Shown piece by piece: positions 57,683 through 64,000 of a DNA stretch of 64,000 nucleotides; the first letter of the stretch is position 1; each line of letters begins with the position of its first letter. Location: contig NZ_JAUSCF010000018.1 in the NCBI RefSeq assembly GCF_030651625.1, positions 32,712 to 96,711 of the forward strand. The letters are read 5' to 3'. Source of the DNA: Hydrogenophaga sp. (lineage in GTDB: Bacteria > Pseudomonadota > Gammaproteobacteria > Burkholderiales > Burkholderiaceae_C). The translations under genes were made by a program, and so were the position numbers. The notes under the pieces were generated by a model. The model was given only the letters and a program-made list of their open reading frames with translations. It did no database searches and was not told the origin of the DNA.

Positions 57683-57719
57683 TGGCCGCCCACGGGGAAC
57701 ACCCCCCTGCGTCGGTTCG

Positions 57720-57795
57720 CGCCTTCGACGCTGCGAGGGGGGACGCACCCTGTGGACTGGCAAAGCCAGATCCACAGGTGCCCTGGATGGGGGCA
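57720..57795. repeat. Dispersed palindromic repeat, type B (divergent copy)
   Basis: Contains GCGAGGGGGGACGCACC, CTGGCAAAGCCAG and ATCCACAGGTGCCC, in the 200-base gap before the transglycosylase gene. It aligns with 24309-24412 (minus strand) and other type B copies, but is more diverged. Confidence 0.5.
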
Positions 57796-57882
57796 CCTCT
57801 CTCAGCCATGGCGTGCCTACCGCTGAAACGCCTGAATGCCTTTTCTGTCTGAACTTTGTTGAGCTTCTTCACCCGAATCGAG

Positions 57883-59073
57883 ATGACTCTTTTTCGAACC
57901 TTTTCCCTGCTCTGTGCTGCCCTGCTCGCTGTGCCTGCGTGGGCGCAAAACCCCGAGTTTGAAAACTGCCTGAACACTTTGCGTGCGCCTGCCCGCGCAG
58001 CGGGCGTGCAGGACGCCACGTTTACCCGCCACACACAGGGCCTGGCGCCGGACATGAGCGTGATCGACAAGCTGAACTTTCAACCTGAGTTCCGCACCGC
58101 CATCTGGGACTACCTGGCTGGCCTGGTGGACGAGGAGCGGGTGGCTGAAGGGCGCGCCCTGTTGGCGCAGCATGCTGACACACTGGCCCGTGTGCAGGAT
58201 CGCTTTGGTGTGGACCCAGCCACCGTGGTGGCGGTTTGGGGGGTGGAAAGCAACTTTGGTCAGACATTTGGCAAGTCGCCACTGGTGCAGTCGCTGGGCA
58301 CCTTGTCGTGCTTCGGACGGCGGCAGACGTATTTCCGCACCGAGCTCTACGCTGCGCTGCGCATTTTGCAGGCCGGGCACATCGCCCCTGAACGTTTTGT
58401 GGGCTCGTGGGCCGGTGCATTTGGTCACACGCAGTTCATGCCCAGCACGTTCGAGCGGCTGGCGGTGGACTTTGACGGAGATGGCAAGGCCGACCTGATG
58501 GACAGCACGGTGGATGCCCTGGCCTCCACCGCCAACTTCCTGCAGAAAGCCGGCTGGCAAACCGGCCAGCCCTGGGGTTTTGAAGTGCGCCTGCCGGCCG
58601 GCACCAACGTGAGCGGCGAAGGCCGGCGCACCAAGCGCCCCATGGGCGAATGGGCCGCGCGCGGCCTGCGCCGGGTGGACGGCTCCCCCCTGCCAACCGG
58701 CGTGGGCAATGCCGGCCTCATGACGCCCGCGGGTTCCGAAGGCCCGGCCTTCCTGGTGCTCCGCAACTTTGATGCCATCTACAGCTACAACGCAGCCGAG
58801 AGCTACGGCCTGGCCATTGCCCACCTGGCCGACCGCCTGCGCGGCGGTGGTCCCTTCACCACCCCCTGGCCTACCGACGACCCGGGTATTTCCCGCGCCG
58901 AGCGCCGCGAACTGCAGGGCCTGCTGATTCTGCGCGGACACGAGATTGGCGATGTCGACGGCATGCTCGGCGAACGAAGCCGCGCCGCCATCAAGCTGGA
59001 GCAGGAGCGCCTCGGTCACGAAGCCAGCGGGCGCGGTGGACAGAAGATCCTGCGTGCGCTGCGAGGCAACTGA
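57883..59073 (+). CDS. Lytic murein transglycosylase, MltB/SltB3-type
   Basis: 396 residues. A signal peptide ends at VPAWAQ (no lipobox Cys, so the soluble form). The catalytic domain has VAVWGVESNFGQTFG with the catalytic Glu, AGAFGHTQFMPSTF and YNAAESYGLAIAHLADRL. The C-terminal 70 residues are a peptidoglycan-binding type 1 domain (LQGLLILRGHEIGDVDGMLGERSRAAIK). It cleaves glycan strands to 1,6-anhydro ends in the periplasm. AGATG start after CGAATCGAG. Confidence 0.92.
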   Translation: MTLFRTFSLLCAALLAVPAWAQNPEFENCLNTLRAPARAAGVQDATFTRHTQGLAPDMSVIDKLNFQPEFRTAIWDYLAGLVDEERVAEGRALLAQHADTLARVQDRFGVDPATVVAVWGVESNFGQTFGKSPLVQSLGTLSCFGRRQTYFRTELYAALRILQAGHIAPERFVGSWAGAFGHTQFMPSTFERLAVDFDGDGKADLMDSTVDALASTANFLQKAGWQTGQPWGFEVRLPAGTNVSGEGRRTKRPMGEWAARGLRRVDGSPLPTGVGNAGLMTPAGSEGPAFLVLRNFDAIYSYNAAESYGLAIAHLADRLRGGGPFTTPWPTDDPGISRAERRELQGLLILRGHEIGDVDGMLGERSRAAIKLEQERLGHEASGRGGQKILRALRGN

Positions 59074-59404
59074 GCAGCGTGAGCCGAAAAGGACACTTGC
59101 CACGATCCTGAAGGCCCCTGTGCGCCCTGCCAGGAAGATCGATCGCTGGCGTCTGAACGTGAGCACTCGGCGTTCGCTGCAAGTGCATGTTCGTCTCGTT
59201 CTGCACCGGTCCGCTGAGCATGAACGGAATCACCTGGGCCAAGGTCTGCTGATGCACCGATGCCCAAGGGAAAGCGCACTTCGGGCATGACACCGTCCGA
59301 CCCGAGGAGCAACCCCTTCCCGAACAGAGGGTTTCGCGGCCCCGGTGGCGCATGGATCTGAATCTGGGAAAGCACCTGGCACAGGCATGGAGGCCGCCCT
59401 GCCA
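59074..59404. other. Intergenic region with no recognised gene
   Basis: 331 bases between convergent genes. Short open frames exist on both strands, but none has a ribosome site, a recognisable domain or plausible codon use. I see no clear hairpin and no tRNA. Confidence 0.5.
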
Positions 59405-60451
59405 TCACCGGGGAAAAAGATCCAGCGTCCGCATCATGTTGGCGACATCCACCACATAACCACCTTCGACCTTGTCCACCACCAGCATCCCGAAGTGAAT
59501 GCCAGCCGCGGTCGCGTACCCGAAGTTGGTGGCAGTGAAACGGTCACCGGGAATGAAGGACAACAGACTGCTCCCGGGCGGCATCGAGAAGTACAGGTGG
59601 TTCTGCTGACTGCCATCCATGCTGACCACGAGTGGTGCACAACTCAGAACCTTGTAGAGCGCTGCCACCGACATGCCATCGACCGTAAGGGCCAGAAAAC
59701 CTTCGTCTTCCAGACGCCGCACCACCTCATCGTCGTTCACGATCGGGCGCGCTGCACCCGTCGCGCCCCGACGCAGATACACGGGTCTGTGCGGTGAGGG
59801 ATCCAGGTGAAAGTGGCGGGCCGCACGCGACCGGAGTTCCGCATACCGCTGGCGCTTGGAAGACCCTTGTGAAAAGTCCTGAAAAAGGGACAACTCCCGC
59901 ACAAACAGATTTTCAGACGCATGCGCCTGAAGGGAAAAGACCTCGGCGTACTCGGCCGTGTGAGGCCAATCGGGTCGAATGTCCAGCAGCAACGCCTCGT
60001 CGGGGTTCGCCAGAAGCGCGGTCGCGCAGGCATCCTGAAGCCAATGTCCGAAGAACTGCCTTGAAACCTGGCTCATGCAGTAGGTCGCCCTGGGCACGTC
60101 CACAATGGGTCCCTGGGGGATTCTTTGCCTGAACCCCTGGCCACTGGTGCGGACAGAGCCGCCGAAAAACTCAACGCCGTGTGCGTGGACCAGGCAATCG
60201 CGCAACACGTAGCGGATCACCGGCGCATGGACCACGCGCTTTCGCCGCGCCCACCCCAGTTCGTCCGCCAGGGTGCTGTGCTCTGCGGCCCTTTCGAGCT
60301 GCCCGTCCAGGCAATACAGGGTGGCATTGGGCTCCTCTTCCTCAGCCTGTATGAGTTCGGATCTCGACGCAGCTTCTGCAGAGGTACGACGCACACCCAC
60401 CAACTTCAATGCGGCATTGCGAAGTGCGCTGTATCTGACCGGAGACAACAT
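59405..60451 (-). CDS. Glycosyltransferase family 61 protein
   Basis: 348 residues of the GT61/DUF563 family. The landmarks are RATYCMSQVSRQFFGHWLQDAC, RPVYLRRGATGAARPIVNDDEV and VSMDGSQQNHLYFSMPPGSSLL. The His-Trp early motif and the 'hGAgLsNllF'-like element near the end, here MDGSQQNHLYF, have drifted. The start chosen is MLSPVRYS with AAGGG upstream. Role presumably capsule or exopolysaccharide synthesis, but no polysaccharide genes adjoin it. A longer frame upstream is open. Confidence 0.75.
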   Translation of the reverse strand: MLSPVRYSALRNAALKLVGVRRTSAEAASRSELIQAEEEEPNATLYCLDGQLERAAEHSTLADELGWARRKRVVHAPVIRYVLRDCLVHAHGVEFFGGSVRTSGQGFRQRIPQGPIVDVPRATYCMSQVSRQFFGHWLQDACATALLANPDEALLLDIRPDWPHTAEYAEVFSLQAHASENLFVRELSLFQDFSQGSSKRQRYAELRSRAARHFHLDPSPHRPVYLRRGATGAARPIVNDDEVVRRLEDEGFLALTVDGMSVAALYKVLSCAPLVVSMDGSQQNHLYFSMPPGSSLLSFIPGDRFTATNFGYATAAGIHFGMLVVDKVEGGYVVDVANMMRTLDLFPR

Positions 60452-60560
60452 GGAAGGGCCCTTGGTGAAAAAATCTGGATGCTGGCAGTGGTTCTCGGCC
60501 CATCGGCGACCATCGGCACGGGGGCAGGCAACGCCCAACAGAAAAGGGGGATTTGCTGGC

Positions 60561-61004
60561 TCACACCCATCCGAACTGCGCCCGCACTTCGCGGGCCGTC
60601 ACATTCACTGGTGCCGCCGGGGCCTGGGGGTATTGGCGCAGGTTGGGTGCGCGCAGGCCGCCATCGTTCTGGCCCAGCACAGCGATCCCCTTGATGCGCC
60701 AGCCCAGTTTACGCATTGCCGCGACATAGGTTTGCGCATCGGGGAGGTCGGGCTGGTCGGGCTTTTGGCCCGGCGACAAGCAAAACACCGCAGCCTCACA
60801 GCGTGCCCGCGTCAATTCCTGCACGAACTGATCGATGGTGGTGCGGGTGTCCTGAAGTGTTCCCACACGGGCGTAGAAACGATGTGGGCGCTTGGATCCC
60901 TGAAGCAGGATTTCGCGCACGCTGCGGTTGAAACAGCCCGTCAGGCTTCGAACCAGCGAAGCCTTGCGGGTGTTGGCGTTGCCGATGATGATGTAGACGT
61001 CCAT
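60561..61004 (-). CDS. Unknown protein with a degenerate P-loop-like N-terminus
   Basis: 147 residues, not recognised. It starts MDVYIIIGNANTRKASLVRSLTG, a beta strand then a loop close to GxxxxGKS but with Arg-Lys-Ala-Ser in place of Gly-Lys-Ser/Thr. CEAAVFCLSP in the middle looks like the strand of a Walker B or nucleotide-sensing element. No membrane segment or signal. Its ATG is open and the product is compact, so I treat it as real. Possibly an inactive GTPase or kinase-like domain. Confidence 0.65.
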   Translation of the reverse strand: MDVYIIIGNANTRKASLVRSLTGCFNRSVREILLQGSKRPHRFYARVGTLQDTRTTIDQFVQELTRARCEAAVFCLSPGQKPDQPDLPDAQTYVAAMRKLGWRIKGIAVLGQNDGGLRAPNLRQYPQAPAAPVNVTAREVRAQFGWV

Positions 61005-61075
61005 GTCGAAAAGGGTTGGTCTGGAGCGGCGGCTGAAGGGTTCGGCTCGCGAAAACGGCGGGGTCGGCGGCGGTT

Positions 61076-61423
61076 TCAGCTCAACTTCACTGCGGTGCCG
61101 CTCACAGCCACCATCATCATGCCGTTGGTCTCGCCCAGCACCTCGTAGTCGAAATCAATGCCGATCACACCGGTGGCACCCATTTCCTTGGCGGCATCGA
61201 TGAGCTCGTTCATGGCCGCATCGCGGGCTCCCGCCAGGGCACGCTCGTAGCCACCGGCCCTGCCGCCCACCACGTCGCGCACCGAAGAAAACATGTCGCG
61301 AAAGATGTTGGCACCAATGATGGCTTCGCCATTGACCACGCCCAGATACTGACTGAGCGCTATCCCCTCAGGCAGGGTGGTGCTGAGAAAAAACTGATCG
61401 GTGCTCCTGGAAAACCAGCCCAT
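61076..61423 (-). CDS. YbjQ/UPF0145-family heavy-metal-binding protein
   Basis: 115 residues. The fold signature is LPEGIALSQYLGVVNGEAIIGANIFRDMF, VGGRAGGYERALAGARDAAMNEL and GATGVIGIDFDYEVLG. Family members form pentamers with a proposed metal or ligand pore; function is unproven. It lies between the unknown P-loop-like gene and the ThiQ-like gene on the same strand, with gaps of about 70 and 57 bases. Confidence 0.9.
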   Translation of the reverse strand: MGWFSRSTDQFFLSTTLPEGIALSQYLGVVNGEAIIGANIFRDMFSSVRDVVGGRAGGYERALAGARDAAMNELIDAAKEMGATGVIGIDFDYEVLGETNGMMMVAVSGTAVKLS

Positions 61424-61480
61424 CGGCCACTCCCATCAAACGCACCGCAAGGTGGGTGCCCGACCGATTGTGCCGCACCC

Positions 61481-62125
61481 TCACCACAACAATGCCAGTT
61501 GCCCGCCCTGCAAGCCCCAGGCACGCTGCGCCATCGCACGTGCTTCCTGTTCGTCGTGTGTGACCAGAATGGCGGTCATGCCGGCTTCGGTGATGCGCTC
61601 GCGGAATTCACTGCGCAATTGATCCCGAAGTGTGGCGTCGAGCGCGCTGAAGGGTTCGTCCAGCAAGAGGGCACGGGGCTGAGTGATGAGTGCACGCGCC
61701 AGAGCCACACGCTGCTGTTCGCCCCCTGAAAGGGTCCAGATCCGTGCGTCACCTCGATCGGCCAGGCCAAAACGCTGCAGCATGGCGCGCGCCTGTTCGC
61801 GTGCGGTGGCTCTTTTCACGCCCTGTTCGACCAGACCAAAGGCCACATTGTCGACCACGTTCAGGTGCGGGAACAGTGCGGAATCCTGGAACATGAGGGC
61901 GAAGCCTCGCCGCTCGGGTGGCAGGCGGGTGATGTCCACACCGTCGAACCAAACGGTGCCGGATTCAGGCTGATCCAGGCCGGCCACGATCTTGAGCAGT
62001 GTGCTCTTGCCGCTGCCGGAAGCGCCCAGCAGGGCCACGGTTTCGCCGGCGGCCACGCTCAGGCTCACGCCGTCCAGCAGCGGGCGGTGGTCCCATTGTT
62101 TTCGGATGTCGCGCAGTTCAAGCAT
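61481..62125 (-). CDS. ABC importer ATP-binding protein, ThiQ-like
   Basis: 214 residues. Walker A LLGASGSGKSTLLKIVAGL, signature [15 protein letters not shown], Walker B LLLDEPFSAL with TLRDQLR and H-loop VTHDEQEA. The length and the lack of a C-terminal regulatory domain fit ThiQ-like or Fe-type importers. It overlaps the permease gene by 8 bases. Thiamine or iron is the likely cargo, and the binding protein gene is not in view. Confidence 0.87.
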   Translation of the reverse strand: MLELRDIRKQWDHRPLLDGVSLSVAAGETVALLGASGSGKSTLLKIVAGLDQPESGTVWFDGVDITRLPPERRGFALMFQDSALFPHLNVVDNVAFGLVEQGVKRATAREQARAMLQRFGLADRGDARIWTLSGGEQQRVALARALITQPRALLLDEPFSALDATLRDQLRSEFRERITEAGMTAILVTHDEQEARAMAQRAWGLQGGQLALLW

Positions 62126-63749
62126 GGCGGGCATTGTCCGGGTTGTGGCGCTGCGCGCGGCCTTCGATGCCGGCGAAGGCCAGCAGCGCCAGCACCATGA
62201 GCACACAGGCCAGCACCAGCGCCGCGTCCAGGTTGGCAGCACCGGGGCGACTCAGGCGCTGGTAGATGAGTGTGGTGAGCGTGGTCCATTCGGGTCGCGA
62301 CAGGAACAGCGACACCGCGAATTCGCCCAGCGCGGTGGCGGCGGCGAAGGCCATGCCCCGGCGCAGAGCGGTGGCCACCAGCGGCAGCGTGACCCGCCAG
62401 AAAATGCGCCAGGGCCGCGCACCCAGCGTGGCAGCGGCCTGAGCGTAACTGGCCGGCAGCGCATCCAGCGCGGCGGTGAGCGACTTGGCCACAAACGGGT
62501 AGGCCAGCAGCGCATAGGCGGCCACCAGCAGGCCCAGACTGGCTGTCCATTGCGGGTACAGCAGCAGCAGGCCAAACGCCACCGTGACCGGCGACACCAC
62601 GAACGGCAGAAACGCCGCCGCACGCCATCCCAGCGCTGCGGTGGCTTGCACAGCCCCCACGCCCCGCAGGGCACCCGCGCGGTCCAGCGCCTGCACCGCC
62701 AGCGCATGGGTGAGGCCCAGCGCCGTGGCCAGCGCCAGCGCCATGCCGGAGAACCGCAAGGTGTTGCCCAGCGCCCGCAGCGTTTCGGGCTCCACCAGCA
62801 CGGCAGCGCCCTGCCCCCACACCAGCGCGTGCAAGGCGCGCAGCACGATGGCCAGCAAGGGCGCCGCACTCACCAGCAGCAGCACCGCCAACGCCCCGGC
62901 CACAGCCCACCACTGGCCCGCACCCTTCGGACGATGGCGCGCCACAGGCACGGTGCGCCCCGGCGCCGCCAGGCGCTTCTCGATGGCCGCATAGGCCAGG
63001 GCCACGGCGCCGGTGAGCAGCAACATCCATACCGCCAGCACACCGGCATCAGTCAGCGCCAGTTCATGCGCCACCAGGGTGTAAATTTCCACCTCCACCG
63101 TGGCGTAGCGCTGCCCACCAAGGATCAACGCCAGACCAAAGCCGGCAAAGCAGTACAGGAACACCAGACACAAGGCAGAAGCCAGCCAGGGCGCCACCGC
63201 CGGCCACTCCACACGCCAGAAGGCGCGCCAAGGCGTGGCACCCAGCGTGCGAGCCGCCGCCACACGCTGCGCGCTCACCTGCTCCAGCGCATCCACCCCG
63301 GCACGAACCACCACACACAGGTTGAAAAACAGGTTGCCGTACAGCAGCAGCCATGGCGTGTCTTCCAGACCCCAGCCGGCTGCCGCCATGGGTTCACCCA
63401 ACAAGCCCCGCGGCCCCCACAGCGCCAGCACCCCCATCGCCGCCACCAGCGTAGGCACCACAAACGGCAGCATCAGCAAGCGCAGCACCAGCGCGCGGCC
63501 CGGAAACTCCAATCGAGCCAGCACCCATGCCACCGGCAGGCCCAGCAGCAGCGCCAGCACACAAGTAATGCCCGCCTGCGCAAACGACCACCCCACTCGC
63601 CAACGCAAATGGTCGTCCTGCCAAACAGACCACCACGAAACGTCGGCCGATCCCATCCCCTCCACCAGCAAGCGCACCACCGGCGCCACCAGCACCACCG
63701 CCAGAAACACCAGCGGCAACAGAAGCAACCAACGACCACGCGAATTCAT
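62118..63749 (-). CDS. ABC importer double permease, ThiP-like
   Basis: 543 residues with two BPD_transp_1 units. The EAA loops are AARTLGATPWRAFWRVEWPA and AAATLGARPWRIFWRVTLPL. About 12 membrane segments. This fused double-permease form is that of ThiP and Fe(III) importers (FbpB/SfuB). The ATG overlaps the stop of an upstream gene (ATGA), and the stop overlaps the ATP-binding gene, so the three are translationally coupled. Confidence 0.88.
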   Translation of the reverse strand: MNSRGRWLLLLPLVFLAVVLVAPVVRLLVEGMGSADVSWWSVWQDDHLRWRVGWSFAQAGITCVLALLLGLPVAWVLARLEFPGRALVLRLLMLPFVVPTLVAAMGVLALWGPRGLLGEPMAAAGWGLEDTPWLLLYGNLFFNLCVVVRAGVDALEQVSAQRVAAARTLGATPWRAFWRVEWPAVAPWLASALCLVFLYCFAGFGLALILGGQRYATVEVEIYTLVAHELALTDAGVLAVWMLLLTGAVALAYAAIEKRLAAPGRTVPVARHRPKGAGQWWAVAGALAVLLLVSAAPLLAIVLRALHALVWGQGAAVLVEPETLRALGNTLRFSGMALALATALGLTHALAVQALDRAGALRGVGAVQATAALGWRAAAFLPFVVSPVTVAFGLLLLYPQWTASLGLLVAAYALLAYPFVAKSLTAALDALPASYAQAAATLGARPWRIFWRVTLPLVATALRRGMAFAAATALGEFAVSLFLSRPEWTTLTTLIYQRLSRPGAANLDAALVLACVLMVLALLAFAGIEGRAQRHNPDNARHA

Positions 63750-64000
63750 GTGGAGCTACTCATCACCACGCCCATGGCGTTCAACAAGAAAAACTCATGG
63801 TGCGAAGTGCCGTAGAAATCCCATTCCATAACCAGAAAGCGTGCCTTGTGCCAGAGATGCCGTGGAACCGGCTTGTATGGTTGAGGTGTTGGGGTGGAGG
63901 GCCTGAAATACCGGCTAACGGCACTGACCGACTGGCGGAGATTGCCCCCACCCCGCCTTCCAGCGTCGATAAGGAACTGAGCGGCACCGGGTATCGGTAG
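63746..64000 (-). CDS. C-terminal fragment of unrecognised gene upstream of thiP-like
   Basis: 84 codons, no stop, running off the right edge and ending in TGA inside the permease ATG (ATGA overlap). The tail reads HLWHKARFLVMEWDFYGTS then HHEFFLLNAMGVVMSSST. Other frames here are also open but have no coupling. The overlap to thiP and the balanced composition make this the real frame. I do not recognise the family; it does not look like a ThiB-type binding-protein C-terminus. Confidence 0.6.
   Translation of the reverse strand, partial: LPIPGAAQFLIDAGRRGGGNLRQSVSAVSRYFRPSTPTPQPYKPVPRHLWHKARFLVMEWDFYGTSHHEFFLLNAMGVVMSSST

Noticed and set aside
59016..59408. Minus-strand frame of about 130 codons in the gap before the GT61 gene
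   Set aside because: No ribosome site, no domain, and it overlaps the end of the transglycosylase gene.
61992..63815. Long plus-strand open frame of about 607 codons opposite the ThiP/ThiQ genes
   Set aside because: Translation is Gln/His/Arg-rich low-complexity text typical of the antisense of GC-rich membrane-protein genes; no ribosome site or domain.
63781..63987. Alternative short frames at the right edge on both strands
   Set aside because: The frame ending at 63746 overlaps the permease ATG as operon genes do and has a more protein-like composition.

Overview
The window is high-GC bacterial DNA with dense, strand-switching operons. It looks like the chromosome of a betaproteobacterium of the family Comamonadaceae, probably Hydrogenophaga or a relative. 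The reasons are the protocatechuate 4,5-cleavage operon in the Comamonas pmd order, three orphan Bug/TctC-type solute receptors, sigma-32-type heat-shock promoters in front of grpE and dnaK, and several classes of intergenic palindromic repeats. I recognised no rRNA, tRNA, CRISPR array, prophage or intact insertion sequence.

Layout. 1-4,076 (minus): N-terminus of an ArsA-type ATPase, a Cpx-like envelope-stress block (Spy/CpxP-type lipoprotein, small unknown gene, OmpR-type regulator, histidine kinase) and a LysR regulator. 4,172-6,603 (plus): a urate-branch operon (uraD, Bug receptor, 5-hydroxyisourate hydrolase) and an LprI-like secreted protein. 6,634-14,041 (minus): an aldo/keto reductase and the protocatechuate meta-cleavage operon, transcribed from a small binding-fold protein through ligJ, ligK, ligI, ligA, ligB and ligC, with a divergent LysR regulator. 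15,034-21,320 (minus): carboxylate transport genes (AEC carrier, NAD-dependent dehydrogenase, Bug receptor, TRAP dctM, dctQ and dctP). 21,571-25,454: an acyltransferase broken by an amber codon, a MetE-like methyltransferase and a second, nearly identical dctP.

25,666-38,613: a phenylpropenoate (ferulate/coumarate) side-chain module made of an acyl-CoA synthetase, amidohydrolase, enoyl-CoA hydratase, feruloyl-CoA synthase, thiolase, SDR, hotdog thioesterase, Bug receptor, acyl-CoA dehydrogenase and a MarR regulator, followed by an HxlR regulator. Its expected products, 4-hydroxybenzoate or vanillate, are normally converted to protocatechuate, so it probably feeds the lig operon about 15 kb away. 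The connecting enzymes (pobA, vanAB) are not in the window.

38,633-43,547: a FAH-family hydrolase and the grpE-dnaK-dnaJ heat-shock locus. 43,755-49,945: the four-gene ligase-associated repair cluster (MBL exonuclease, ATP-dependent ligase, Lhr-type helicase, PdeM phosphoesterase). 50,151-54,673: a YbbA/YbbP-like ABC exporter and a CNNM/CBS membrane protein. 54,793-64,000: a photolyase-like protein that appears circularly permuted, a beta-CASP nuclease, a lytic transglycosylase, a GT61 glycosyltransferase, an orphan protein with a P-loop-like N-terminus, a YbjQ protein, and a ThiQ/ThiP-like ABC importer preceded by the C-terminus of an unrecognised gene cut by the window edge.

The least explained items are the permuted photolyase, the different palindromic elements in five consecutive gaps of the protocatechuate operon, and the binding-fold protein without a signal peptide at the head of that operon. 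I found no clearly new multi-gene system.
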